From Akanthomyces muscarius (taxonomy: Eukaryota > Ascomycota > Sordariomycetes > Hypocreales > Cordycipitaceae), in contig NC_079241.1 in NCBI RefSeq assembly GCF_028009165.1, forward strand, positions 4,526,001 through 4,590,000: a DNA stretch of 64,000 nucleotides, given 5' to 3'. The notes beneath the pieces are model-generated. The model worked only from the letters and a program-made list of their open reading frames with translations. It was not told the DNA's origin and searched no databases. Below, piece after piece: positions 45,469-55,478 of this stretch (within the stretch, counting starts at the first letter, position 1; every line of letters begins with the position of its first letter). The translations under genes were made by a program, and so were the position numbers.

Positions 45469-46833
45469 ATGGCCTCGCTTCACCAACGGAGAGCCGCCTC
45501 GGGCCTCTCCCACGACTCGACGCACTCGTCCAAGATTCGTGGCCGCACCATCGTCAAGCCCATTCTCAAAAAGCTCAACTCCCACTCCACTTCCGAAAGA
45601 GGCTCCTTCGATCTCGATCCCGCCTGGGACGACCAGCCTTCCCCCCTCAGCTGTCCCTCGGGGGAATATGAAAGCGTGTACAGTGATGGCACGCCGGCTC
45701 TCACGCCCGGCGCCTACGACGTCTCTGCTGCCGGCGCACACGGCGACGCCTGGCGGCCCCGTGACGTGAGCTTCTCGACGTCGGCATCCGTCGAGCACCC
45801 GACTTGGCGCTCCAAGAGCAAGTACTCCCACATGCGATCGACCAGTGGCACCTCGCACACGTCGTCCATTGCCACAAACGTCAGCGCCCGCAACGGAACA
45901 TTTGTCCATCCTTTCCAGCAAACGCCCAGAACTGCCACACCTTCTCTGTCCTACGCCAACTCGATTGCTTCCCTCGATATCTCCGCCCCAGTCTCCCGCG
46001 AGTATGCCTCCATCACCGAGGACGACAACATTATCTCACCAACCACCGCCACCAACCTACCTCCTCGCGCCGCCTCACTCACCAAGCCGGCCTCCTTTCC
46101 TACCCCTCCTCCGCCCTACTCCTCCAACTCTCGCTTCCGCGGACCTTCTCTGGACGAATCGCACCCCTCGTTGACCCTGTCAGAAGGCACCCAGACACCC
46201 GGTCAGATTCCCACCAGCCGTTCCAACTCGGTCACAACAGCCATGTACATGCCCGAGTACGCGGCCCAAGAATCTGCCCTGTCTGCCACTGCTCCTCTGC
46301 AGATGGCACCCATCTCCGCCTCCATGTCGTCGTCGGGAACGCCCACATCGCCCTCGCCCTTGTCGCCTCTGCGCAACTCTCTCGACATTAGCGGCTTCCG
46401 CCTACGGGCCCGCAGCGAGGTCGATACCCGAACGCACCAGGAGCAAGTCCGCGAGGCCCGTCGCAAGTTTCAGGAGAAGGAAAAGGCCAAGGAGGAAAAG
46501 TATGCCCGTCAGCAGCTGCGTCGTCGCGAGCGCGACGCTCAGACTCGTGTTGGCGCCAAGATCCGCAAGAGCACCACCAGCTCTACATCGACCGCCAAAT
46601 CGACCGCCGCCAGCAGCCGCCATGCCACCGACGAGTACTCTCATGAGAAGCCCGACTTTGCCAACACTGGGGCCTACGACTTTGCCACTGCCGGCCAGTC
46701 TCCTGCCAGGGCCGACGAGGTCCAGTTCCAGCGACCCCAGCGTCGCAAAACGGCCAAGCACAAGACCAACGGCGTCTGGACTGCCTTTATGCTCTGGCTC
46801 AGAACTCGGTTGCTTAGGATGGGCAAGCACTAG
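45469..46833 (+). CDS. Conserved filamentous-fungal protein of unknown function
   Basis: Single exon, 454 residues, ATG in a GCGCCATGG context. Mostly disordered and Ser/Thr/Pro-rich. Three blocks look conserved from memory of related fungal proteins: the N-terminal SSKIRGRTIVKPILKKLNSH, a central FVHPFQQTPRT with SLSYANSIASLD, and a charged helix near residues 325-365 (SEVDTRTHQEQVREARRKFQ continuing with many E/K/R). The C-terminus RKTAKHKTNGVWTAFMLWLR followed by TRLLRMGKH is an amphipathic/hydrophobic tail with basic flanks that could associate with a membrane. No enzymatic motif is seen. The charged helix probably forms a short coiled coil. Preceded by a long pyrimidine-rich leader, which suggests strong expression. 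No function is assigned. Confidence 0.82.
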   Translation: MASLHQRRAASGLSHDSTHSSKIRGRTIVKPILKKLNSHSTSERGSFDLDPAWDDQPSPLSCPSGEYESVYSDGTPALTPGAYDVSAAGAHGDAWRPRDVSFSTSASVEHPTWRSKSKYSHMRSTSGTSHTSSIATNVSARNGTFVHPFQQTPRTATPSLSYANSIASLDISAPVSREYASITEDDNIISPTTATNLPPRAASLTKPASFPTPPPPYSSNSRFRGPSLDESHPSLTLSEGTQTPGQIPTSRSNSVTTAMYMPEYAAQESALSATAPLQMAPISASMSSSGTPTSPSPLSPLRNSLDISGFRLRARSEVDTRTHQEQVREARRKFQEKEKAKEEKYARQQLRRRERDAQTRVGAKIRKSTTSSTSTAKSTAASSRHATDEYSHEKPDFANTGAYDFATAGQSPARADEVQFQRPQRRKTAKHKTNGVWTAFMLWLRTRLLRMGKH

Positions 46834-47440
46834 GAGGCGCCCATTCCGAGACATCCACTTTTCATTCGAGACCATGACACGAATCTACGGAACACCCTTC
46901 ACTCGCCTGTCTCGCATGATCTCTTACCTTGTCCGACTCTTAGCTTTGGTGCCACAACAGAACATCGATCGGCCGCTATAGCCCTCGAAGGTCCTCTCAG
47001 AAGGGAGCAACCAAAATGACGTTTCTAACCCTCTATACAACATCTTTTTTTATGCATTCTGGTTTGCGTTAGCGTTGCGATTTTTCTGCTTTTCTGAAAC
47101 GGCCTCTGCTTTTTGTTACCGGCTTTTTTTCCATCGATTGATGCGTGGCGTTTATGAAGGATATTTCCAGCATTTGGCATGGTTCACTCCCTGGTTGGCT
47201 CTACGCGAACACCTGTTTGATATTCTTCTTCTCTTCCTTTTTGACGGCGTTTGATGGGAAATTATAACATACACACGCTGGGACATGAGGGTTGACATTA
47301 TGGGTTTTCTGGATTTCAAATGAGTAAGAGATAAATACAAACACAAGATGATGATTCTCAACACTATACATGGAGTACATGCTCGTGAAATACTTTTGTT
47401 TTTGTAGCGTAGCATTGCTATCATGAAACTCAATACATGT
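46834..47440. other. Convergent intergenic region
   Basis: About 600 bases between two converging stops. AT-rich with T-runs (near 47045, 47085 and 47125), consistent with 3' UTRs on both strands. No gene seen. Confidence 0.55.
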
Positions 47441-48346
47441 TTAAATCTTGGGCCGCACGTCAAGCATCGACCACCAAGGATATCCAAACGGCCGCTGGTT
47501 CTCAATCGTACCCGTAAACTTGGGTGGCCTCTTCTGCAGGAAGCTCTGCACGCCCTCGGCCGAGTCGGTGTCGGGGCACGTGAGGCTGTAGAAGATTTTG
47601 CTCTCGAGCAGGTGCGCCTCCTCGGGGGACTTTGGCCCGCGGTACATCATCTCCTTCATGACCTGGGTGGAGACGATGCTGCAGTTCTGGGCCATGCCCT
47701 CGGCAATCTTGAGCGCGGTGGGCAGCACGGCCTCGGGCTCGACGACCTCGCTGAAGAGGTCGTCGAAGAGGCGGTGCGTGGCCGGGTAGACGGCGCCGGT
47801 GCTGACGAGGTGCATGGCCTTGGAGGTGCCAATGAGGCGCGGCAGGAAGAAGCTGCTGCAGGCCTCCATGCAGAAGCCGCGCTGCGCAAAGACGAAGCCG
47901 CACTTGGCCTTGCTGCTGGCGACGCGCACCGTGGCGGGCAGCGTCATGGTCATGCCGATGCCGACGGCCGCGCCGTTGATGGCCGCGACGATGGGCTTCT
48001 GGCACCGGTGCATGGCAATGGACACGGTGCCGCCCGAGTCGCGGTACTGCAGGGGGTCCTCGACGCGCTGCGCCTTGACGTTGAAGTCCATGCCGGCGCA
48101 GAAGAACTTGTTGCTGGCGTCGGCCGAGGTGAGCACGATGGCGCGCACCCGCGGGTCCTCGGAGAGGAGGCCGTAGGCCTTGACCAGGGACGCGCCCATG
48201 GTGTCGGTGTAGGCATGGCGCGACTCGGGCCGGTTGAGGCGGACGATGATGACGGGCGTCACGGTGGGTGACGATTCGGGGTGGTGCGAGAGTGAAATAT
48301 CCGGCAGGGAGAAGGTGTTGTAGCTGTCGGGGAAGGAGGACGCCAT
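47441..48346 (-). CDS. Enoyl-CoA hydratase/isomerase family protein, probably peroxisomal
   Basis: Crotonase-fold enzyme acting on enoyl-CoA intermediates of fatty-acid or branched-chain breakdown. Single exon, 301 residues, ATG at 48346 in a GCCATGG context (antisense of CGCCATGG). Crotonase features in order: RLNRPESRHAYTDTMGASL near residue 35, FCAGMDFNVKAQRVED (oxyanion-hole region, near 87), KPIVAAINGAAVGIGMTMTL (near 117) and RGFCMEACSSFFLPRLIG (near 157). The position after Gly where hydratases have PE has ME here. The C-terminus DVRPKI ends in Pro-Lys-Ile, a weak variant of the peroxisomal PTS1 tripeptide. This supports a peroxisomal location but does not prove it. Distinguishing hydratase from delta3-delta2 isomerase is not possible from sequence alone. 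The Clr5 gene is divergent. Confidence 0.92.
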   Translation of the reverse strand: MASSFPDSYNTFSLPDISLSHHPESSPTVTPVIIVRLNRPESRHAYTDTMGASLVKAYGLLSEDPRVRAIVLTSADASNKFFCAGMDFNVKAQRVEDPLQYRDSGGTVSIAMHRCQKPIVAAINGAAVGIGMTMTLPATVRVASSKAKCGFVFAQRGFCMEACSSFFLPRLIGTSKAMHLVSTGAVYPATHRLFDDLFSEVVEPEAVLPTALKIAEGMAQNCSIVSTQVMKEMMYRGPKSPEEAHLLESKIFYSLTCPDTDSAEGVQSFLQKRPPKFTGTIENQRPFGYPWWSMLDVRPKI

Positions 48347-48904
48347 GGCTGCGGTGTGTGAAGTGGCTAGATGTCGCTGCGGATATCAATAATCGAGTGC
48401 AGTTGGCAGAGGAAGAAAGTTTACAAGTTGAATATATGTGGTCTGTGGTCTGTGGTCTGGAGATGAGGTCGGCAGGCGGAGCTCTATCTATGGCCCGGGA
48501 TCTCAGAAGCTAGCCTATGCCGAGGTTCGGCACGGGCAGTGCACTGCAGCCATTGGGCGGCCAGCATATGTCAATATTGCGCAGTAGGCGAAATTTGAGC
48601 GCAATGTCGTTTGTGAATCAGCTGAATAATGGCATTTTTCGAAAGACTTGCAATTCTGCAATGTTCATCGTAAGGTCTCGCCACTGTGCTCATTCATGTC
48701 ATCCGGGTATAAGTCAACAGTGTCCAAGCACAGTGTGCACTAGTATTGGTACCGTACGGAGCAAACAACCCCAGCTCCGGGGCCGTGTTGGACATCTCCA
48801 CCAGCTGAGCAGGGCTCCAATAAACGTGCCATCGCATCACGGACGGGATCGAGAGATAGCTTATCCAGCAAGAGAAACGTTGGCAATGAATCTTGCCCTG
48901 GATC
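48347..48904. promoter_or_regulatory. Divergent promoter (enoyl-CoA hydratase / Clr5 gene)
   Basis: 558 bases between two oppositely facing ATGs. It contains a GTCTGTGGTCTGTGGTCTGG triplication near 48440-48460 and a GGTACCGTACGG element near 48747. An open plus-strand frame at 48517-48915 overlaps the Clr5 start out of frame and is not considered a gene. Confidence 0.55.
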
Positions 48905-51291
48905 ATGGTCTATGACTGGGACGCACATCAAGAAAAATGCTATCAGCTATATATCCGAGAGGGTCGGTCCCTCGAGGACATTATGGACCACCTGAAATCC
49001 GCCCACGACTTTTGCCCTAGGTGAGTGACTCACACACGCCGAGAATCACGCAGCCAGCCCAAAGAGGGGGGAGAAGAGGAAAGTCACCATGACAAACATT
49101 TGTCCGGGGCTTCTGTGTGGCCGCGCCATTTGTATGTGTGCCAAGATTGGATAAGCGAGGCTCTGGTTGTACTGTGGCTCGCGAACCGCCGTTTCCTCTC
49201 CCCTGCCCGTAGCGTCTTCACCTGTTGCCATTTTACCCCAGGCATGCACTTGCAAATCTCTACTGTCTCCTTGTTATTCCATTGACTTACACATACGGGG
49301 CGTTATTTGGGGCGAGAGGGGACTAGTCAGCGCAAAAGCCATTCACCGTGTACTCTGCTTGAATGCTTTGCCCTCCCTTCCACTCCGAAGAAGCTCCTTT
49401 CTTCTGTAGCAAGCGAGCCTTTCAGACACAATTTCGTCGCTGGAACTTTCCAGCCAAGCAGCGGCCGGCGCACAAGAATGACCGCCTGGTCGCCCGGATC
49501 AAGGAACTCTGGGAGAAGAACCTGGCACAGCGGGAAATGCTCCGCGTCCTCAATGAGGAAGACGGCTATGATATAAAGCCACGAGAGCTCATGCGGGTTC
49601 GCACCAAGAACCGATGGCTTCTGCGCGTCCCCAACGCGACTGCAGATGCGCGTCCGGATCTTCCGGACGACCGTGACGATGACGACGACGATGGCACTGA
49701 CGACGACAACGATGCCGGCGGGGGTTCAGTCACTCTTCACCATTCCGACGCCGTTGCAAACGGAAGCAGCGATATGATCATGCAGGACAGTGACAGTGGA
49801 AACGGTACACTCGCGGCGACTCCCGCCGGGAGCCGGTCACGGCGTCGCGGACGGAAGGCCGGGCCAGACATGCAGGCGACGACAGCCGGTGGCAACAACC
49901 GCTTCCCCTCTGAAATGACCATTGACGAAGCGCGTGACATCCTCAGCCTTGAAACGGCCACCTATCGTACACTACGGACCAATTTTCAGCAGATTTGCCA
50001 GGAAGACAGTCTCTTACGCAAGACCGAGGCTGGACCTGAGCGCTGGGCCGCAGCAAAGCAGCGCCTGGTTGGCAGTTCGCCGGCGCTGCAGCGCATGCTC
50101 TGGACGAGCAACACCATGGCCGCCGGCGTTGATGGCGGCACCCACAGTTTCGACCAGCGAGTCCTCGCTCTCGACGTCATCTGCACTGATGTCACTAAAC
50201 GACTACGCACACTCGAGACGCGCATGACGCTCGGCGAGGCCAAGTCTGTGCTTGGCGTCAACCCGACCGAGTCGCGCGACATGCGAGCTGCGCTGCACGC
50301 TGTGCTTTCGGAGGCGCGTTTCGTGAGCAAGTCGGATGCCACGCCGGAGCAGTGGGAGGAGCTCAAGCAGCGATGGGGCCAGCGATCACCGCTCGTGCGA
50401 GCCATTTTGCTGGATGGCTCCGGAACTGAAGGAGTCAAGGTGAAGCTGCGTGCGCTGGAGACGGTCGCGAGCGATGTGATGAAGAGATTACGAGATCAGC
50501 GGAGATCGAGACAGACGTTGGCAGGTGGCAGCGGAAGCAACCATCGACAGGAGATGCAGCAACTGAGCGCCACAGCGCAGAGTTCGCCAAATACGACCCA
50601 TGAGCCGATGGAGCTGGCAGAGAGCCTGGCAGGAAGTAATTTCGACGACATGTCCGAAGTGTCGCAGATGGCATTTGGCAGCCCCGGCAGCGACGCCATG
50701 CACATGCCCTTGACATTATCCCAGGCATCCTCCTTGACTGGCGATTCGTCACAGCAAGCAGGGCGGGGAGTTTTAAACACCATGAGTGCAGCTATGCAGC
50801 TGGGTGCGTCGGGCATGGGCTCAACGCTTCTCCTGGCGCCGGGCGGCCAAGCGGCCGCGGCGGCATTCATGGACCATCACCAGCAGCCATACTACAATCC
50901 AGGCGCAGCCGCGACATCGTCCGCCACCGTAGCCAGTACCTCATCGCACATGTATCAGCAGCCGTCCACGCCTGACCCTTCTCGGGTTGGCGCAGGGCCC
51001 GGTCCGGCATGCGCCATCTACCTTCGGCTGCACCCGTCGTCGAGCTTCCTTACCAATACAAGCCTCTGGGTCGCGACTTTATGCTCCCACTCGGTGCAGG
51101 AGCTCCGGGAGGCGGCCGTGGCCCGGTTTCCCGGCGCCGCGTGCGTCCGCGTCGAGGGCGTCATCAAGGACGGCAAAGGCGGGGAGCTGCCGCTCCAGAT
51201 TGAGCAGGAGCAGGAGCTGGCGGCGTATCTGGCGCACATGCAAGGCGCCTCACCGACATTCAATGTTCAGCTTGTATGGAAGGGTACGTAG
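48905..51291 (+). CDS. Clr5-domain protein
   Basis: Two exons, 48905-49020 and 49410-51291, giving 665 residues. The 389-nt intron (GTGAGT donor, TTTCTTCTGTAG acceptor) splits the Clr5 domain: exon 1 encodes MVYDWDAHQEKCYQLYIREG with RSLEDIMDHLKSAHDFCP, and exon 2 continues SKRAFQTQFRRWNFPAK. The upstream frame is closed by a TGA 18 bases before the ATG, which fixes the start. Clr5 is named for an S. pombe protein involved in silencing at the mating-type region and is common in fungal proteins, usually N-terminal. Residues 60-110 form a second basic helical region (RIKELWEKNLAQREMLRVLN) with KNRWLLRVP, followed by an Asp-rich run, a helical segment repeated in outline (MTIDEARDILSLETATYRTL and MTLGEAKSVLGVNPTESRDM), a Gln/Ser-rich linker and a folded C-terminal domain of about 100 residues (near nt 50990-51291). 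A DNA- or chromatin-linked role is plausible by family, but nothing here shows the target. Confidence 0.85.
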
Positions 51292-51857
51292 TATTTTGCA
51301 CCACGCAGGCATGAGTTGGAGAAGACAGGGTTGTGCCCCTCCATAACAAGCTGGGACTTTTACATGGACTATGGGACAGGCGCCAGCTTTGTTTCCTTTA
51401 CGATAATGGCATGAATGACGATTTGCTAGCCTCTTATCATGGCGATGAATTCTTTTTATAATTGTAGTAACATTGCCAATTTAGAGCATGCATTTGCTCT
51501 TCTATTTCCGCACTGGAGCCCGTGTCGAGCGCCATGGGCCGTGGCAGACGGTGGTGGAACGCCGCGGCCGCTCGCCTGCATATTGAGGCTCCGGCCGACT
51601 CCACGCTCCACAGCCAGGAGGAGCTTTCGCAGCAAACACCAAAGAAAAAAAGTCCCTTTCATCCGCAGTCTCCAGTCCATAACCGACCACTTCCACTGCA
51701 GCGCGCTCGGCAATCGTCGATTTCCCTTCCGAGAGCGCGTTTACAAAAGACTGCTGGGGTCATCCCCTTTCTGTCTCCCTCTCGACCACCCGCCCATCGA
51801 TTGCGCCGACACGAATCCCCTTTCCCACTCCATCTCGAATACGGGTCTTCCACCACA
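51292..51857. promoter_or_regulatory. Upstream region of the D-lactate dehydrogenase gene
   Basis: 566 bases between two plus-strand genes. The frame of the next gene stays open upstream to 51522, but the ATG at 51858 gives the expected mitochondrial presequence, so the upstream part is taken as 5' UTR. The CT-rich stretch near 51650-51830 fits a leader. Confidence 0.5.
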
Positions 51858-53887
51858 ATGACGCACCTGCGAGGCGGCGCCGCCGCCGCGCTGCGAAGCG
51901 CCCGCCAGCAAATGCAGCTGCGCAGCGCCTCGCGCCGGCCGCCCGTGGTCGTCGCGCGCTGGTACAGCATGCAGATTGAGCCGGAGCACCCCAAGCCCCC
52001 GCGGCAGGGCAACTCGGCCAAGCTGGGCCGCTCGTTCCAGGGCCAGGTCATGGGCAGCATCGGCGCCCGTCTGCGCAGGGAGCGCGAGCAGCGCGCGCAG
52101 TACGAGCAGTGGCGCAACACGACGGATCCCGCGAGAAACTGGATGATTACCTTCTGTGAGTACGACCTGGCAAATGTCCCTTGCTGATGAGTGTCCGCTG
52201 ACAGACGCAAGTCTTCCTGTCTAGCATTGGCATCGCGTACTGGCTGGGCACGTACTGGCCACGCGAGCCCGAGCCCTCGTCGACGCTGCCGCTGCCCAAG
52301 TCCAAGATCCCCAAGCACAACACCAAGCTCGAGAACATGCAGGCCGCGTGGGCCGACTTTGTGCGCGTCCTCGGCAAGGACAATGTCAGCACGCTCGAGG
52401 CCGACCTCGAGCAGCACGCCACGGCCGACTGGTCCTCGCACCGGCCCAAGCCCGACGAGCGGCCTTTTTGCGTCGTCTTCCCCAGCTCCACCGAGGAGGT
52501 GTCGGAGATTATGAAGATCTGCCACCTGCGCCGTATCCCCGTCGTGGGCTACAGCGGCGGCACGAGCCTCGAGGGCCACTTCACGCCGACGCGCAAGGGC
52601 GTCTCGATTGACTTTGGCCGCATGGACAAAATTGTGCAGCTGCACAAGGAGGACCTCGACGTGGTCGTGCAGCCAGCCGTCGGCTGGGAGCGCCTTAACG
52701 AGGAGCTGGGCCAGGACGGCCTCTTCTTCCCGCCAGACCCGGGCCCGGGCGCCATGATTGGCGGCATGGTCGGCACGGGGTGCAGCGGCACCAACGCCTA
52801 CCGCTACGGCACCATGCGCGAGTGGGTGCTGAGCCTGACGGTGGTGCTGGCCGACGGCACCGTCATAAAGACGCGCCAGCGCCCGCGCAAGAGCTCCGCC
52901 GGCTACGACCTCACCAAGCTCTTCATCGGCTCCGAGGGTACCCTCGGCCTCGTGACCGAGGCGACGCTCAAGGTGACGGTCAAGCCCGAGTCGACGAGCG
53001 TGGCCGTCGGCACCTTCCCCACCATCGGCCACGCCGCCGGTTGCGTCGCCAAGGTGGTCGGCCAGGGCGTGCCCATTGCCGCCATTGAGATTCTCGACGA
53101 CAACCAGATGCACTTTATCAACGAGGCCGGCATGACGTCGCGCGCGTGGACGGAGGCGCCCACGCTCTTCTTCAAGTTTGCCGGCACCCCCGGCGGCGTC
53201 AAGGAGCAGGTCGGCATCGTGCAGGCGCTCGCGCGCCAGGCCGGCGCCAAGACGTTTGAGTTTGCGCGCAGCCAGCAGGAGCAGGACGAGCTGTGGAGCG
53301 CGCGCAAGGAGGCTCTCTGGAGCACCATGGCCGTCATGAAGCCCGGCGATCGCGTCTGGACGGGCGACGTCGCCGTGCCGATGAGTCGTCTGCCGCAGCT
53401 GATTGACGAGACCAAGGATGACATGCGCAAGAGCGGCCTGCGGGGCTCGATTGTCGGCCACGTTGGTGATGGCAATTTTCACTGTGAGTTTGAATTCCAA
53501 GGAACGATGTGGTTTTGAGCAAGTGACTAATGAGGTTTTCTTAGCAATTCTCATCTACAACGACGCTCAGCGCAAAAAGGCAGAGACCATTGTGCACCGC
53601 ATGGTGAAGCGCGCTGTTGAGATGGAGGGCACAGTCACTGTAAGTAACAACAAAAAGAGCTTTGCGCAGTTGAAGAAAAAAATCCAAGGAAGCTAACTTG
53701 GAGAAAACAGGGCGAACATGGTGTTGGCCTGGTCAAGCGGGACTACCTCGAGCACGAGCTCGGCGTGACGACCGTGGACACGATGCGCCAGATCAAAAAG
53801 GCTCTTGACCCGCTGTGTCTGCTAAACACTGACAAGGTCGTCCGCATGCAAAAAGCCGGCAAGGGCGACGAGGTCCAGGAGTGGTAA
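51858..53887 (+). CDS. Mitochondrial D-lactate dehydrogenase (cytochrome c), Dld1 type
   Basis: FAD enzyme that oxidises D-lactate to pyruvate and passes electrons to cytochrome c in the mitochondrial intermembrane space, also removing D-lactate from methylglyoxal detoxification. Four exons: 51858-52155, 52212-53483, 53545-53639 and 53711-53887, giving 613 residues. Introns are 56, 61 and 71 nt. The Arg/Ser/Ala-rich N-terminus is a mitochondrial presequence, followed by a membrane helix (ITFFFLSSIGIAYWLGTYW) created by the first splice. The FAD-binding PCMH domain begins near 155 with VVFPSSTEEVSEIMKICHLR and contains VGYSGGTSLEGHF (near 211) and PDPGPGAMIGGMVGTGCSGT. The C-terminal FAD-linked oxidase domain ends with GHVGDGNFHSILIYND and GEHGVGLVKRDYL. 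All signature blocks are present. An antisense frame of 631 codons across this gene is a GC-rich shadow. The downstream SDR gene is convergent, only 145 bases away. Confidence 0.93.
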
Positions 53888-54032
53888 GAAACGATGTGTT
53901 TTATAGAAGGAAGCACGACGGACGAGTCGTGCCGTGTATTATAGCCACCTTGTTGGATGTCGACTGTCGCGACACCTCTTATTTCCCCGCCATAAATCTA
54001 CACATTTAATCTCAAGGCATCCATCTATCTCC

Positions 54033-54985
54033 CTAGTCCTTCTCAGCTGGAAAAGCTGTGCTCTGCTGCTCCTCCAGCTTCTTCGCCTCGGCCACCTCGC
54101 CCAGCACACGCTTCTGCTTGGCCTCGATGCGCTCCACCGCGTCCATCCCCAGCGGCAGCCTCAGCACCTCTCCCCTCAGCCGCCCCGCGAGCCCTGTGCC
54201 GGTCACGACCTCGTAGATGCGGTCCACGGCCCTCTGCGGATCGCCGCGCTGCGTGCCCGTCAGCGCCTCGAACATGCCCATCGTCATGCCCACCGCCGAC
54301 CCGGGCCCGTAGGCCGCGGGCAGCGGCGCGTCGGGCGTCTGCAGCGCGTGGAAGAAGTTGGTCCGGAACATGCCCGGCTCGACGACGAGCACGGCGATGC
54401 CAAACTCGGCGACCTCGGCGGAGAGGGCCTCGGAGAAGCCCTCGAGCGCAAACTTGCTCGCGCCGTAGAGGCCGCGCGTGGCGCCGGCGTCCTGCCCCGC
54501 GCCGCTCGACATGTTGACGATGAAGCCGCCGCCGCGGGCGCGCATTCCGGGGAGGACCCCCTGCGTGGTGAAGAGCGGGCCGTAGACGTTGGTCTGGTAC
54601 TGGAGCTTGACTTCTTCTTCGCTGCGCCAAGGACGAGGTTGGAATGATGGAATTTCTCGACGGAGGGGGGGTATCGAGGGGAGGCTCACCTGAACTGCTC
54701 AATGGCACCGAGGATGGAGTAGCCGGCATTGTTGACCAGAATATCAATCTGGCCGTGCAGCTTTTCCGCGTCTCGGACTGCGGCAATGATGGCCGCTTGC
54801 GGGCATGTCATGTCCAGCTCAATGACTTGTCCGCCGGCCGAGGTGATTTGGCGCACGGCGTCGGCGGACTTGGTCTTGCTGCGGACGGTGCCGATGACGC
54901 GGTGCTGTGCGGCGAGGGCCTTGAGTGCGAGGAGCAGGCCGAAGCCGTTGGATGCGCCGGTGATGAGCCAGACTTGCGATGACAT
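54033..54985 (-). CDS. Classical short-chain dehydrogenase/reductase
   Basis: NAD(P)-dependent oxidoreductase of unknown substrate. Two exons, 54985-54690 and 54621-54033, giving 294 residues. The 68-nt intron has a GTGAGC donor, and splicing yields EQFSEEEVKLQYQTNVYGP. Classical SDR motifs: TGASNGFG (9-16, cofactor binding), NNAG (85-88), catalytic Ser137/138 in MSSGAG, and YxxxK at Tyr151/Lys155 (LYGASKFALEG). The ATG at 54985 places the TGxxxGxG motif about eight residues in, as usual; the frame upstream of it has no ATG that would improve the model. No signal peptide is seen. The charged C-terminus (RIEAKQKRVLGEVAEAKKLE) is unusual but not diagnostic. Neighbours give no pathway context. 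Confidence 0.92.
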
Positions 54986-55478
54986 TTCTGTGTTTTCTTC
55001 TGGTCGAGCTGCTTTTTGGGGTAAAATGTCGTTTGTACAAGTCAACGGTGCAGCTAGAATGAAGGAGGGGTTCAGATGCGGTGGTTAAAGCCAGTGAGTA
55101 CTGCATCGAGAAGTGGTTCATGGGTGGGTGGACATAACGGATATAAGGCAAGGTTATTTCCAGGGTGAAGCCATGGACATGCATGCTCTTTTTGCTTCTT
55201 CTTTGCATGTGTTGGTGGACTGGGAGCCTGGACGGGGTGGAGTTGCGACAAGCCATCAGGCCCTCTACATAAAACGTTGCATAAACCAAGCAACATGCGC
55301 GCGACTAATTACCGTGTGGTTCAGTGCTGCGATGCCAAAAGTACACGATTGTCAATAGATTCTAGTGTATGTCTGCGCTAGTTTTCGCTCATCTTCCGCG
55401 TCTCTTGCCTGCCCTCCCTCTGCCACATCTACATTTCGCTGCTTCTAGGCCATACTAGCACAGGGTGTGTCGTCCGGC
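54986..55478. other. SDR promoter and Cdc37-like 3' UTR
   Basis: About 490 bases between two minus-strand genes with no coding potential beyond short frames. The half toward 54986 is expected to be the SDR promoter. Confidence 0.5.

Noticed and set aside
47423..48389. Two long alternative frames across the enoyl-CoA hydratase gene
   Set aside because: Shadows of a GC-rich crotonase gene; no domain, no plausible start.
51659..53554. 631-codon open frame on the minus strand
   Set aside because: Exactly antisense to the D-lactate dehydrogenase exons; an artefact of GC-rich third positions, with Ala/Leu/Arg-rich meaningless composition.
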